The notes: generated by a model from the letters alone, not told the origin. A DNA stretch of 64,000 nucleotides from Gordius sp. MW1 (GCA_964036665.1 OZ038528.1:7694501-7758500); one strand, 5' to 3'; counted from the first letter of the stretch, positions 51,185-62,540 are shown. Made by a program: numbers and translations.

Positions 51185-51400
51185 CTTTCAGGCGCGTGGC
51201 CAAGGGGGAGGAAAGCGGGACTTTCCTTGACCAAAATTTGAAAAAATTTTTGATTAATAATAATTAGACTAAATGGGTCAAAATATTAAAGTTTAGTTGC
51301 ATAAAAGTTTTTGAGACACTTATAAAAGCCTGGAAACATAATATATACATTTAATTTTTCGAATTTAATCCGTAGGTGCCTGTGGGCTTAACTTTTTGGT
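51185..51400. mobile_element. Partial element with CAGGCGCGTGGCCAAGGGG end
   Basis: The end and the following ~180 bp (AAATGGGTCAAAATATTAAAG, GTTTTTGAGACACTTATAAA) match the reverse complement of the right end of 58127-58753. It lacks the other terminus. Confidence 0.65.
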
Positions 51401-51458
51401 TGTTTAATTGTATTTTAATTACAACTAAAATGTTTAAAAAAAAATTTGGCAGCTTTCC

Positions 51459-52030
51459 AATTGCGATGCAATTTAGGGGCTCGCTTTTCGTTGTCCGTCC
51501 GTTGTCCAACTTGTATTTATTGAATTGCCGTGGAGATTTTTAATGGCTGTGGACTCATGCTTCTGTAAAAGACTTTTATTTCGCTTTTGCAAATAGACTA
51601 GCTTATGACTGCTGGTTGGCTTTAATTTTTTTGACCTCGCCCGAGCCCAATATCCATTATTGTTGTTGTGCCCGACCAATTAGCTTTAAACATAAATTTC
51701 TTTGGTAAAATTGGCTGGGTTGTTGCTATATATCGGAAATGCGAAACTGGCTAAATGAATCCCAGCAAATTATGATGACCGTTGCTTACTTCTACTTTTT
51801 CTGACCCCGGCCAGAGGCCAAAATTCTGGTTAATAGAAATTTATATTTGCTGTTTTGTGAATTCCTTTTGACAATTTGTCTAGGTTGTTGCTCTATAACG
51901 GATGCTTGCGAAGATGGCTAAAAAATTCCCTGCAAATTAATGATGACCGTTGCTCTACATTATTTAACCCCGGCGAAAGCCAAAATTATTAATTTGGTTA
52001 ATTGCTATTTTAATTGGATATTGGCTGATT
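51459..52030 (-). mobile_element. Helentron-like copy without the RTE fragment
   Basis: On the minus strand it carries GGGGTCAGAAAAAGTAGAAG, ATATATAGCAACAACC, CGGGCACAACAAC, AGCATGAGTCCACAGCCATT and ACAAGTTGGACAACGG before the hairpin tail. The same order of segments occurs at 55383-56474, where an RTE fragment interrupts it. An imperfect direct duplicate of its left part occurs around 51830-51990. Confidence 0.65.
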
Positions 52031-52454
52031 TGTAAATTTTTTTAATTGCTATGCAATTTATGGATTTCTTTTAGTTATTAACCTAATTTGCATTGATAAT
52101 ATATTGTTCTTGTTAATTAGATTAAACATATGGGCTTTTTGGCCGTCTGCTGGCTACTGACCAATAAAAAAAATGACCACAGGACAAAGTGTGATTGGAA
52201 TTTCTTTTTGTTTTATTAATATTTGGCCCTTATGTATTTAAACGCTTTAAAACCTGCTGACCACTGGCCAAAGTGGAATTAGAAAAAATTTTCGTTACTT
52301 TACTATTTGGCCCTTATGTATTTAGACGCTCTTTGACCTGCTGACCATTAGAAAAAATGACCACTGGCCAAAGTGTATATCAATTTTTTTATATATTATA
52401 ATTATCCATTAGGCCGTCTGCTGGCTACAGACTAGAGAACTGCACGGGTGACCC

Positions 52455-52630
52455 GAGACCGGACCCGACCCGACCTCGGGTCGGGTCGGGTTCGGGTAGA
52501 AAATTTGAAAATGAGTTCGGGTCGGGTCGGGTCCGGGTAGAAAATTTGAAAATGAGTTCGGGTCGGGTCGGGTTCGGGTTGAAAATTTGAAAATGATTTC
52601 GGGTCGGGTCAGGTCTAATTTATAAAGTCG
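52455..52630 (+). repeat. ~41-bp GGGTCGGGT array, left arm of hAT-like C
   Basis: About four units contain TCGGGTCGGGTCGGGT(T/C)CGGGT followed by AGAAAATTTGAAAATGA. Frames across it encode an artefactual repetitive peptide. Confidence 0.9.
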
Positions 52631-53264
52631 GGTCCAAGGTTTATACATTGTAAAAAACACGCGAGACCTATTTTTTAGATTAATGTTAATTGCTAAGCAA
52701 AGAGTGGTTTTAAATATCGAAATGTACCATTAATTTGAAACATTCATTCATTATAGTCTCTTCCTCTTCCTCTGTTTTTAAATTTAAACTCCGAACTTTG
52801 AAGTGCTAACTAGCTAATTCTCATCACTAATTCAAACTACAGAAATTACTCCTGTTTTTAATTTGACTATTGAAAGGTAAATTTTCAATAAAGTTATATT
52901 TTAAATTTTTTAGGTTAACCGTGACGTGAAGTTTAGCTAACATCGTTAATTTAAATTACATTTACATTACATATTCAATAGCCAACCAACCAAAAAGTAA
53001 GTTCTAATTTTATATTTCATAAAATTAACTTATCTTAAATTGCACTTATCTTTATGGAAAAGGTTTTTGAGGTAACATCTAGAATAAGCACCTTAAGTGA
53101 TTAAAAAACTTCTGAAAACATTTAAATTTTTTATCAGTTAAATAGATTAATAGATATTGAAAGTTCGTTTTGTGGTTCCAGTTTGTTTCATTAATAGCAC
53201 TTTTATTTGTCGATTTAATTTTACACCGCAATTTTCGCGCTTGAAAGTCATTTGTTTTAATATA

Positions 53265-53455
53265 TTTTCGGGTCGGGTCGGGTTCGGGTTGAAGTTTTTA
53301 AAATGCTTTCGGGTCGGGTCGGGTTCGGGTAGAAAATTTGAAAATGATTTCGGGTCGGGTCGGGTCCGGGTAATTTGAAAATGAGTTCGGGTCGGGTCGG
53401 GTCCGGGTTGAAAATTTGAAAATAATTTCGGGTCGGGTCGGGTTCGGGTAGAAAA
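53265..53455 (+). repeat. ~41-bp GGGTCGGGT array, right arm of hAT-like C
   Basis: About five units of the same kind and the same orientation as the left arm. The arms are therefore direct rather than inverted repeats of one another, although the element ends are inverted. Confidence 0.9.
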
Positions 53456-53639
53456 AAAGTGACTTTGCAGTTCTCTACTACAGACCAATGGAAAAAAGAC
53501 CAATGACCAAAGTCTGATTGGAAACTTTTTTCGTTTTTGTAATAATTGGCCCTTATGTATTTAGACGTTTAATGAACTGCTGATCACTAAAAAAATGCCC
53601 ACTGGCCAAAGTGTATATCGAAATTTTTATTCTGTTTTT

Positions 53640-54300
53640 TGCTCTCTGTAATTTCTTTCCCACGTCTCACCGCACCCCACACCCCTCACAAGGTTCTTCA
53701 TATATATAGTTTTACAAATTGGTTTGCCCCGTCCCTTTTTGCTAATAAAACCGCTATCTACTAACCTAACCCTGAATATAATGCAAAATTTTCTCCTTCA
53801 TTTCACGTCGCGTCTAATATTCGCACCATAATCCATTCTTTTCCTCGCTAAATTAGATAAAATGTTACCATTTAATTGTGGCTTTCTTGTTTATACTATA
53901 CATATGCGCATGATTTGAATAGAGTCTATAGTCAATAGTCATAATTCAAATTGTGGGTAGCCTACACCAAATTGTTTAAATTTATACAGTATCATAAAAA
54001 CTCTAAATTGAAAGTTGTACGTTTTATAAAGATGACTATTGGCTTTTCCAATGTCATACCTTCTATTTGCGTTCCCTTCGCCATTCTGATTAATTTAGAA
54101 TTTGATAAATAAGAATGAATGAAAGAAAACCTATTCCTCACAATCAAGTGTAAAATGTAAAATGATAACTTAGTTCTTTTGCATACAAATATTTGAAAAG
54201 CTAAATTTTTGTAAAAACTGTTATAAAACATTTATTAATACTTCTATGAAAATAGTATAAATAAAAAAACAATGATATCATTGTACGGGTATTATCTGAC
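53640..54300. other. AT-rich DNA within the repeat cluster, no supported feature
   Basis: Unrecognised sequence between the last CCAAT-type unit and the Helentron-like head segment at 54325. There is no coding frame with a motif. Confidence 0.5.
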
Positions 54301-55382
54301 TCCCTGCTTGACCATTGCCCCCCCCCTATGCATTCTCGCCCCTTCCCACCATTATCGCCCATAAATTGCATATCAAATATGCTACGTTTATACGGAGTAT
54401 AGATGAGTTTCGTAAAAACAATACCCTTAAATAGGCAAATGTACCAAAACGAAAAAACGACTCTAAGTCGGACCCTCGCCCCTTCCCTCCTGCCCCCTCC
54501 CCCTTCCTTCCTTCTCCTTCCCCACAAATTTTTTACATTTTTTTCAACCGTGGTAATTATTATTCGATCGATTATAGTTATTTTTAATATCATATAAAAA
54601 CGTAATGATTTGATTGCATTTTATACTCTTTTTCTTACAATTTTTAATGATGACCAGCATGCTTAGCAGGACTTCTAATTTTTAATTGGCTGTAGCTATA
54701 GCATGCTGCTTTTTATAATAAGTAACTTTACTTTGTTACAATGTAGGGACAGGAGTGCTATATTTTGTTTTAAATTATATGCGCAAGTTTTAACCATGAC
54801 GTGGATTGCCATTTTCATCAAACTTTAGGACCTAAAACTTAAATTTGAACCTTGAAAATTAGAGACCTGCAACGGGCCTGTTTAGGTCAGTCGGTCCGCC
54901 CTTAATAAAAACTTCAAAGCCCGGACCCGGCCCGGGCCCGTCAAAATATTGAATTATAAGCCCGGGCCCGGCCCGCTAATTTTATACAAAGCCCGGCCCG
55001 GGCCCGTAAAATTTTTGTATTTATATTTTTTCGTTGAATTTTTTATCGATATGGTAACCAATATGTATAAAGTTAATAAATATATTGTAAAAAATAGGTA
55101 ATTCCTGGTCAGTCGAGTTCTTCTATCTTTTAAGAAATGATCTACATGGAAATATTTTTTACAAGCGTCACTTTGTAATACTTAAAACATATAAGCCAAA
55201 TGAACTTTTGAAACTCTTATTTAAGGTTATAATGTATTTAATAAAGTTACTTAGCTTCTTTGCTTACTATTTTAAATAATTAAGTTATTGATATAAAATG
55301 AAAAAATAGTAATATTTTACGTAACTTGAAGAAATAATTTTTAGAATTTGCTTTTAAATTTGTTAATGATAATGAGTATATA

Positions 55383-56474
55383 AATTTTGGTACTTCGCCG
55401 GGGTCAGATAAAGTAGATGTATGCAATGGTCAGTATTAATTTGCAGGGAATTATAAGCAGTTTTGCAATTATCCAATATATAACAACGACCTAGACAAGT
55501 TGCCCAAAGAAATTCATTAATAAGGTTAATCAGATAGATGGGTAAATGCAATAGTAGAAAGTGGTCTCATGGTAAATCTAAAGAAAACCGAATACATGAA
55601 GACAAAGTTTAAATCGGATGAAAACCAGCTAAGTGAATCCCTTACTTTAGGCGATTGGCAACTTATAAGCGTGGATTCCTTCAAATATTTAGGATCAACA
55701 CTTCAATCGGATGGCGGAATGGATAAAGAAATCCAAGCAAGAATAAATTCCGGATGGCTTTAGTGGAGAGACTTGACAGGCGTTCTGTGTGACAAAAACA
55801 TTCCGAGAAGACTAAAAGGCGCACTGTATAAATCCATCATACAGCCAACAGTCCTGTATAGCTCGGAATCATGGGCTATACGTAAAAGAGAAGAGCAGCG
55901 TCTTGCGACCATGAAGATGAGAATGCTAAGAGGGGTGCTAGGAGTAAGCAAAAAGGAACATACGCGAAATGAAGAAATAAGAAGAATTCTGCGTACTACA
56001 TCTATTACGACAAAGCTCCTAACAAATAGACTTAAATGGTATGGCCATGTCGAGAAGGGACGATAGCTATGTCGGAAAGAAAATCGAGATGATATATTTC
56101 GCAGGAAAACGAAGGATAGGAAGACCCAAGCTTACTGGATTCATAAAATACGGCACGATATGAAAGTCCACAAGATAAAGAAAGACATATGTAAACATAG
56201 AAACAAATGGAAACGAATGCTGAAAGGACTGACCACCAGCCTAGGTGACAAACAGTCATAGAAAGAAGAAGTCGGGCACAAAAAGAAATAATGGGATTTG
56301 AGTTTGGGCGAGGTCGAAAAAAGTAAAACCAATCAGCGGTCCTATTTGCCAAAGCAAATTAAAAGACTTTTGCAGAAGCATAAGTCCACAGCCATTAAAA
56401 GCTATAAGTTTTCACAGCAATTATTAAAAAATTACAAGTTGGACAAGAGAGCCCATAAATTGCATAGCAATTAA
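55383..56474 (+). mobile_element. Helentron-like copy carrying an RTE fragment
   Basis: The left part (CCGGGGTCAGATAAAGTAGA, TATATAACAACGACC) and right part (CGGGCACAAAAAGAAATAAT, AAGCATAAGTCCACAGCCAT, ACAAGTTGGACAAGAGAGCC) match the copy at 51459-52030. The element ends in CATAAATTGCATAGCAATTAA at 56454-56474. A stretch of about 740 bp of RTE LINE separates the two parts. Confidence 0.7.
55530..56268 (+). pseudogene. RTE-type LINE 3' ORF fragment inside a Helentron-like copy
   Basis: Encodes the RTE region downstream of the RT palm: KKTEYMKTKF, SFKYLGSTLQSDGGMDKEI, YKSIIQPTVLYSSESWA, RMLRGVLGVSKKEHTRNEEI and LTNRLKWYGHVEKG. An in-frame TAG lies near 55763. The frame is lost after 56066, with residual coding similarity to about 56160. 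It is the same type of sequence as 61542-62069 but clearly a different, diverged family. Confidence 0.85.
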
Positions 56475-56979
56475 TATAAATAATCTTACATAATATTAAA
56501 GTAATTCACTCAATATTGCTAGGGGGTATAAATGGGGAGGCAAGAATAAGCTGCTGCCCCCCTCCAAATCCAAAAATTCTTGATGCAAAACATTTTTAGC
56601 CCTATCTAAACTGCCCCCCCCCCTATTTAAATTGGTCCCACTCATGGGATCACGTGTATAAATTATCTTTAACATTTATAATGCGGGTTGAGATATTGAT
56701 GAAATGAACTATGTGGAAATAAAATTTAACTTTTTTTATTAATCTAACATACATAAAACAATTAAAAATTAGAACATTATTAAAACACCTCTTCCTAAAT
56801 CTATTTTATAACGGGCATTAAGTATAACTAGACCCGGTCCGAGCCCGTTAAGTTGCATAACGGCCCGTCCAGATACGGCCAGTAGTTTGATTTCAAGCAG
56901 AAGCCCGTCCAAGCCCGGGCCGCGGGCTGAGCCTTTAGGCCCGTCCGCGGGCGGGGCCGTGCAGGTCTCTATTAAAAAT

Positions 56980-57580
56980 AATTTAATGTCACGGAAGACA
57001 AAAATAAAGGTGTTCTTGCCATATATAATCTCCATATCTGAATAACGTAAGGCTTCTAAAATTGATCCTTATTTTAAGGTTGGTTGGCTTTGAGTTAAGG
57101 ATTTTGTTAACTCAGAGAACAAAAAATAGAAAAAATATTGAACGAACTGGCGACATGTCAGAACGTCATCAACGTCTTGATCTCCATCTGGTGATCTCAA
57201 CAACTTAGCTCTATTTTAACAAAGATCGTACTGACAGCAGAGACCAGAAAAGCCCAATTGTTTCAAATATTAATTTTCGGGCAGGTACAGGCGGGCACGC
57301 TTATAAAGTTCGGGCATAATCAAATTAAAAACATAGTATATTATTTTGTTACTTTTCAATTAGATTGTATACCAAGAATGCTTAAAATTTTAAATTAACA
57401 TAATATTGCCACCCCTTCCCAAGTTATTTTTATAATCTTTGCCCGACTCCATTTCTTTCAGATCCCTAGCTACGTTTATATATTTAAATTTATGTAGCCC
57501 ATTCATTTTTCGCACGGCACATGAGTCTAGACTTAAAACAAAGCGTCATGCCATTTTCACACAATGTATGCACCTAAGTG
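56980..57580. other. Unassigned AT-rich DNA with a short GC-rich patch
   Basis: Around 57278-57320 a CGGGCAGGTACAGGCGGGC motif resembles the subterminal repeats of the hAT-like elements and the motif at 58825-58930, but I could not define paired ends. The rest has no supported feature. Confidence 0.4.
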
Positions 57581-58020
57581 TTAAATTTAGTTTTAATTCA
57601 TTTAATTTTTTTAACAAATAAAATTTAGTTTCACAAAGCTTCCCTATTTTGCAATTTGCCTTTTTTATTTCCCAATATACGCTATTACTTATTTCTAATT
57701 CTATAATAATTAATTCCATATCATTCTTTTTTAGCCTATTAAGTTTTAAATTTAGTTTTAATTCCTTTAATTTACAAATAAAATTTGGTTTAACAAAGCT
57801 TCCCCATTTTGCAGTTCGCCCTTTTTATTCCCTTATCTACGCTATTACTTATTTCTAATTCTATAATAATTAATTCCATATCATTCTTTTTTAGCCTATT
57901 AAGTGTTAAATTTAGTTTTAATTCCTTTAATTTACAAATAAAATTTGGGTTAACAAAGCTTCCCCATTTTGCAGTTCGCCCTTTTTATTCCCTTATCTAC
58001 GCTATTACTTATTAATTAAT
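57580..58020 (+). repeat. 160-bp tandem repeat, nearly three copies
   Basis: ACAAAGCTTCCC recurs near 57633, 57793 and 57953, a period of 160 bp. Units share AAATTTAGTTTTAATTCC, TTTGCAGTTCGCCC and CTATAATAATTAATTCCATA. Copies two and three are nearly identical; copy one is more diverged. Open frames across it are repeat artefacts. Confidence 0.9.
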
Positions 58021-58126
58021 TCCCATACCATTCTTATTTTGCTTGTAATAAAATCTCCATTATATTCTATAGCATAAAGGCAATTTTATTAAATTTAGTT
58101 TTCTTATAAAAAAATGTAATTATTAC

Positions 58127-58753
58127 TCAGGCGCGTAGCCAGGATTTTTCAAGGGGTAAGAAAAATTCAAAAAATTTCGACACTTTTATTTATAATGTAA
58201 CAAAAATAAACTGCGCGTACAATATATGCGAAACTTCAAGGCGCTATATAACCAGCTTTGGAAAAATCTCTTCTTTATTAATCAGGCATTACTATCGCTT
58301 TACCTTAAAAAAGGCCATCGACCTTATGCAAGTTATTCAACTGGCAGAAAATATTATCATTTAGGTAAAATTAAATAATGGCGGAAACCAAAGCAAAAAT
58401 ATATGAGTTTGATCTGAAAAAATTCTCAAGTTGCTAATAAGCGAAATTATACAGTCCCCGATCTGTTTACTTGACATTTTTTACAGCTAAATGAACGGTG
58501 TTTAGGTAAAAAAAGCAAGTTTTTCATAATTTACAATCAATGGTGGGAAATTAAATGGTGGGTGCAAGCTTTTAGGCGAAAATTAAATTTAATTATTATG
58601 TTTCCAGACTTTTATAAGTGTCTCAAAATCTTTTATGCAACTAAACTATAATATTTTAACCCATTTAATCTAACTATTAATCAAAAAAAATTTCAAATTT
58701 TGGTCATGGGGAAAGAAAATTCCCGCTTTCTACCCCCTTGGCTACGCGCCTGT
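58127..58753. mobile_element. Element with CAGGCGCGTAGCCA inverted ends
   Basis: It starts CAGGCGCGTAGCCAGGATT and ends CCTTGGCTACGCGCCTG, a 14-bp inverted repeat. The outermost flanks read ATTACT and TTATTACTT, so ATTACT may be a target duplication. Length is about 627 bp with no coding potential. The right part matches 51185-51400. The ends resemble the CATGGGCGTAGCCA MITEs, suggesting a related superfamily. Confidence 0.75.
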
Positions 58754-58824
58754 TATTACTTATTAAAATAATTTTTTATTAACCTAAAAGCATTAGCAAT
58801 TAATCTATTAAAATTTGGTGATCT

Positions 58825-58940
58825 ATTAATCGGGCCGGGCAGTTCGGGCAGGGCCCAGCTGTCACTTAAAAGGGTTCAGGCGGGCAATCAGTTAAAAATT
58901 GGACCAGGCCGGGTTCAGGCAGGTCACCAGTTATGACACT
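58825..58940. repeat. GC-rich hAT-like subterminal fragment
   Basis: CGGGCCGGGCAGTTCGGGCA, GTTCAGGCGGGC and CCAGGCCGGGTTCAGGC resemble the subterminal repeats of element D. They end near CAGTTATGACACTCG. The partner end was not identified. Confidence 0.45.
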
Positions 58941-59159
58941 CGTTTTGGGCGAATTTTGGATTAATATGTTGGTAGTCTTGACGATGCAAAGTCTAAAGTT
59001 TGCGCAGAAGCGTATGCGTGAATTGATTGTTTATATATATCATTTGTTTGTTTGATTTTATTAACAATAAATATATCAACTTCGTTTATTTATTAAATAT
59101 CATTAAATAGTTTAAGTATAACATTTAAATAGTCTAGTTGATTGAATTGTAACAAGAAA

Positions 59160-62100
59160 ATTGGATCCTAATTCTTTACTTATCATAATTTTATTAATAG
59201 CAATCATCCTCTATGACAGTTTCTAATAATAAAGTGCAACAAAAGAAAGCTAGGGCGTCCTCTCCAAACGACGCGCAGTGCATCATCCGCCCGTGCAATG
59301 CGAAAAATCTACAAGGGTTACCGCCTGACTCACAACGAAGGCGGTTAGGGAATCTAGTTGTGGACAAATTACGGGTAGCAAGCTGGAACGTGGGCACGCT
59401 GACGGGGAAAAGCATTGAGGTCGCACAGATGCTCAAAAGAAGAAAGATACACATTGCTTGCCTACAGGAAACGAGATGGAACGGAACAAAGGCACGAGAG
59501 CTAGGAGAGGGTTATAAGCTATTATACAGCGGGTCACCAACAGGTCGAAACGGGGTCGGTATCGTTCTCAGCGAATTCTTCAAGGACAAGGTGTTGAAGT
59601 CAAAAGATGCTCAGATAGGTTGATGTGGGTTAAGATCGCAGATCAAGGTGGCCTCCTAACCGTTATTTGTGGCTACGCACCACAAATTGGGTGTTTGGAA
59701 TCCGAAAAAGACACCTTCTTCCAATCATTGGAAAAAGAAAAACAAGGAATACGACAGGAGGAAAGGCTAAGGGGCAGACTTCAACGCCCACGTGGGAAAA
59801 GATCGTCAAAATTACGAAAGAAATCATGGAGGGCATGGGCATGGCATGAAGAACAAGGAAGGAGATAAACTTCTACAAGTTTCCCAAGCATATGACATGG
59901 CGATCGTTAACACTTATTTTCAGAAACGTGAAGAACATATCGTGACGTACAGAAGTGGGAAGCGGTTTAGTCAAATTGATTATTTGCTTATACGACGAAG
60001 AGATTTAAGGACGATTAAGGACTGCAAAGTAATACCAGGAGAAGAAATCGCCAGGCAACATCGGCCACTGGTCATGAATCTTGAAAGAAGAATATTTCCC
60101 GAAAGGAGAAAAGTTTATGAGCCCCGAATTAGGTACGAAAGGCTTAAGGATACGACAACAAACGAAAAATACCATCAGAAAGCCTCTACTCTGTTTAATG
60201 CCAAGACTCTGGAACGGAACGTGAACGACAATTGGACAATGATCACCGCTCATCTAAAAGAAACGGCCATTCAGGTGTTAGGGCAGACCAAAGGGGGTAA
60301 AGCGCTGAATAGAGAACTATGGTGGTGGGACCAATCCGTTAGAAACATCATCGAAACCAAGAAAGCGCCATTTAAGCGGTGGCATATATCAAAAAAGTGG
60401 AAGGATTATCAAGATTATAAGGAGGCAAAAAGTTCTGCGAAGAAGGCGGTTGCCATAGCGAAAAATACGGCGTACACAGAGATGGCCAACAAACTCGATC
60501 AAAGAGGGGGTGACAAGCTTATGTACAAATTGGCCAAGATAAGGGAGAAGAAAGGTCGTGACGTCGGGGTACTTAAAGTAATCAAAAATTCAGAAGGTCA
60601 CACATTATTTAAGCCAAAGGAGGTGTTGGAAAGGTGGAAAGGATATTTCAACGAGCTCATGAATGTTGCAAATGACAAAGAACACCTTCCCGATATAGAG
60701 CCTAACATGAATATGGTCGAACTATTTCAGGAAGAAGAAGTTAGGGTACAAATGAAAAAGATGCAAAAAGGAAAAGCTAATGGACCAGACGGAATTCCGT
60801 TGGAAGCGTTGGTAGGGTGCAGAGAAGAAGGAATCACGACTATGACGAAGCTATTCAACAAGATATTGGCCGAAGAACGCATCCCTGATCAATGGAGACA
60901 AAGCACGATCATACCCATATTCAAAGGGAAAGGAGACCCTCAAGATTGTGGTAATTAGAGAGGCATCAAGCTGACATGCCACTCCTTGAAACTGATGGAA
61001 AGAATCTTAGTAGCAAGGTTGAAGACGGAGGTGGACATATCGACTAACCAATTTGGTTTTGTGGCCGGTAAATCCACAATCGACTCGATCTTTGCGCTAA
61101 GACAAGTTATGGACAAGTATGGAGGGAAAAGAAGGAATCTACACATGGTCTTCATAGACTTGGAGAAAGCATATGACACGGTTCCCCGCGAATTGATTTG
61201 GTGGTGCTTGAGAAGACAGAGCATCTCGGATGCATATGTACGGCTAATCAAAAACATCTATGAAGCCTCAACAATCGTGCGTTCGAACGACAGTTGGAGA
61301 GTCTAAGCCCTTTCAGGTCAATATTGGTTTACACCAAGGTTCTGCCCTAAGTCCGTTTCTATTTAACGTTATTATAGACACGATAACGAGGGACTTACAG
61401 AAGCCATCCCCTTGGTGTATGCTATATGCCGATAATATAGTATTATGCGAGGAAAAGAAGGATATCGTATATGAAGAAGCCGAAGTGGTCGAAACGTTTG
61501 GCTAGATATGGGCCAAAGTCAATGACCGAAAGACGGTATACATGGAGATGAACGCAGAAGGCACACAATCGATGAATGAACAATTGAAATTCCCAAGAGT
61601 TGACAAGTTTACGTACCTCGACTCGATGCTACATCAAGAGGGAGGTTGCGCGAAAGAAGTTAATGCAAGAATTCAGAAGAGATGGTTAAAATGGCGTAGC
61701 GTATCCGGTGTAATGTGTGACAAGAAGATGCCAATATGGTTGAAGAGTAAAGCTTACAAATCTATCGTAAGACCGGTGTTACTCTACGGAAGTGAAACAT
61801 GGGCCTTGAACGTGATTCAAGAAAAACTATTACAAGCGACGGAAATGAGAATGATACGCTGGAGCTTGGGATACACAAAGTTGGACCATATGACGTATGA
61901 AAGTCTTAGAGAAAAAATGGGTATTCAGCCAATAGCCGACTATATTAACGAAAATCGGCTAAGATGGTATGGGCATATCTTGAGAAGAAATGCGAGCGAC
62001 GTCAATCGAATAGTACTAGACATGGAAGTGCCGGAAAAAAGAGGAAGAGGTCGACCTCGTGGTACCTGAAAGGACAAGTGGACAAAGTTATGCTCAATAA

Positions 62101-62190
62101 GAAAATCGATCCCAATATGGCTCTAACACGATCTAGATGGAAGAAACTGATTAAAACCCCCACGAATGTGGGACTTACGAATTGATAAAG
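59160..62190 (+). mobile_element. RTE-type LINE (endonuclease plus RT), inactivated
   Basis: Order is AP-endonuclease (VASWNVGTLTGKS, ACLQETRWNG, NGVGIVL), reverse transcriptase, then the C-terminal region ending GRGRPRGT. The 3' end is GATAAAGAAGAAGATCC near 62184, a simple-repeat-like tail typical of RTE elements rather than poly(A). The 5' limit is approximate. Target duplications were not resolved. Confidence 0.85.
59213..62069 (+). pseudogene. RTE LINE ORF2 with frameshifts, stops and YADN box
   Basis: Coding passes through 59213-59623, then another frame to about 59868, then 59792-60958. A TAG at 60956-60958 interrupts the conserved NYRGI motif, where Tyr is expected. RT continues 60986-61306 ([40 protein letters not shown]), shifts frame near 61295 to QVNIGLHQGSALSPFLF, and reaches MLYADNIVL. 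The catalytic YADD box reads YADN. A TAG at 61503-61505 and the C-terminal part (61542-62069: YLDSMLHQEGGCAKEVNARI, RWYGHILRR) follow in the same frame. At least three frame breaks, two stops and an active-site change mean it is inactive. Confidence 0.88.
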
Positions 62191-62378
62191 AAGAAGATCC
62201 TCTAAAATACATTACATCACTTCGTTGTTTTTTTGGACTGAATAAGAAATCGCAATTTTCAGATTGGAAATATAGTCCAAAATTCAAGATCGTTTAACAT
62301 CGGCCGAGACATATACTTACTTTAATAATGTTATTATTCTTATTCCTTTGGAACACATTCATATATAAATAACCACAA

Positions 62379-62540
62379 TGGTTTTAAAGAAAGCTCTATG
62401 CCCATCCTGTAATAGGAAACTATCTTTGAACAAAAATAATTGTTTCTTATTACATGGCCCTATAACCCTTCGTTGCCCTTTCTCTGGACAAAAGGCCCCA
62501 CCAGACATTCTTAAACCTCCCCTAACCCTTAATATTGATT
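62379..62540 (+). CDS. Short zinc-knuckle-like leader ORF of a non-LTR element
   Basis: A 53-codon frame (ATG at 62379, TAA at 62538-62540) contains CPSCNRKL, then FLLHGP and RCPFSGQ. The spacing suggests a C-X2-C...H...C zinc motif like the N-terminal nucleic-acid-binding domain of some non-LTR retrotransposons. The stop separates it from the frames downstream, either as a real short ORF or as a truncated start of the RT ORF. Confidence 0.5.

Larger units (their letters stand above)
52433..53477. mobile_element. hAT-like element C with GGGTCGGGTC subterminal repeats
   Basis: It has perfect 12-bp inverted ends, TAGAGAACTGCA and TGCAGTTCTCTA. A perfect 8-bp duplication, CTACAGAC, flanks it (52425-52432 and 53478-53485). 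These are textbook hAT features. It is 1045 bp, non-autonomous, and inserted in the Helentron-like composite. Both flanks inside the ends are arrays of GGGTCGGGTCGGGT separated by AT-rich spacers; the middle (52640-53260) is featureless. Confidence 0.92.
50119..54530 (-). mobile_element. Composite of Helentron-like copies, minus orientation
   Basis: Three copies of the tail TTTAATTGCTATGCAATTTA (diverged in one) occur in the same orientation, near 50121-50150, 51459-51482 and 52041-52062. The head region (CATTCTCGCCCCTTCCCACC ... CCCATAAATTGCATA) appears at 54325-54405, with a C/T-rich stretch at 54475-54530. Between them lie decayed CCAAT-hairpin units (near 50400, 50690, 50800, 51110, 52170, 52260, 52350, 53490, 53590), each with GACCATTGGCCAAAGTG-like cores. 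The terminal GGGCC hairpin of the intact copies is not present at this end. Confidence 0.65.
54860..56971. mobile_element. hAT-like element D with GCCCGGGCC subterminal repeats
   Basis: It has 12-bp inverted ends, TAGAGACCTGCA and TGCAGGTCTCTA. The 8-bp flanks TTGAAAAT (54852-54859) and TTAAAAAT (56972-56979) match at seven of eight positions. Inside each end are GC-rich repeats (AGCCCGGACCCGGCCCGGGC at the left; AAGCCCGTCCAAGCCCGGGCC at the right). A Helentron-like copy with an RTE fragment is nested in it (55383-56474). Confidence 0.9.

Noticed and set aside
52409-53503. Repetitive TRPDPKxFSNF-type open frames
   Set aside because: Translation of the GGGTCGGGT subterminal arrays of hAT-like element C.
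55363-55551. Small minus-strand frame in hAT-like element D
   Set aside because: It falls in sequence shared with the non-coding Helentron-like copy at 51459-52030, with no motif.
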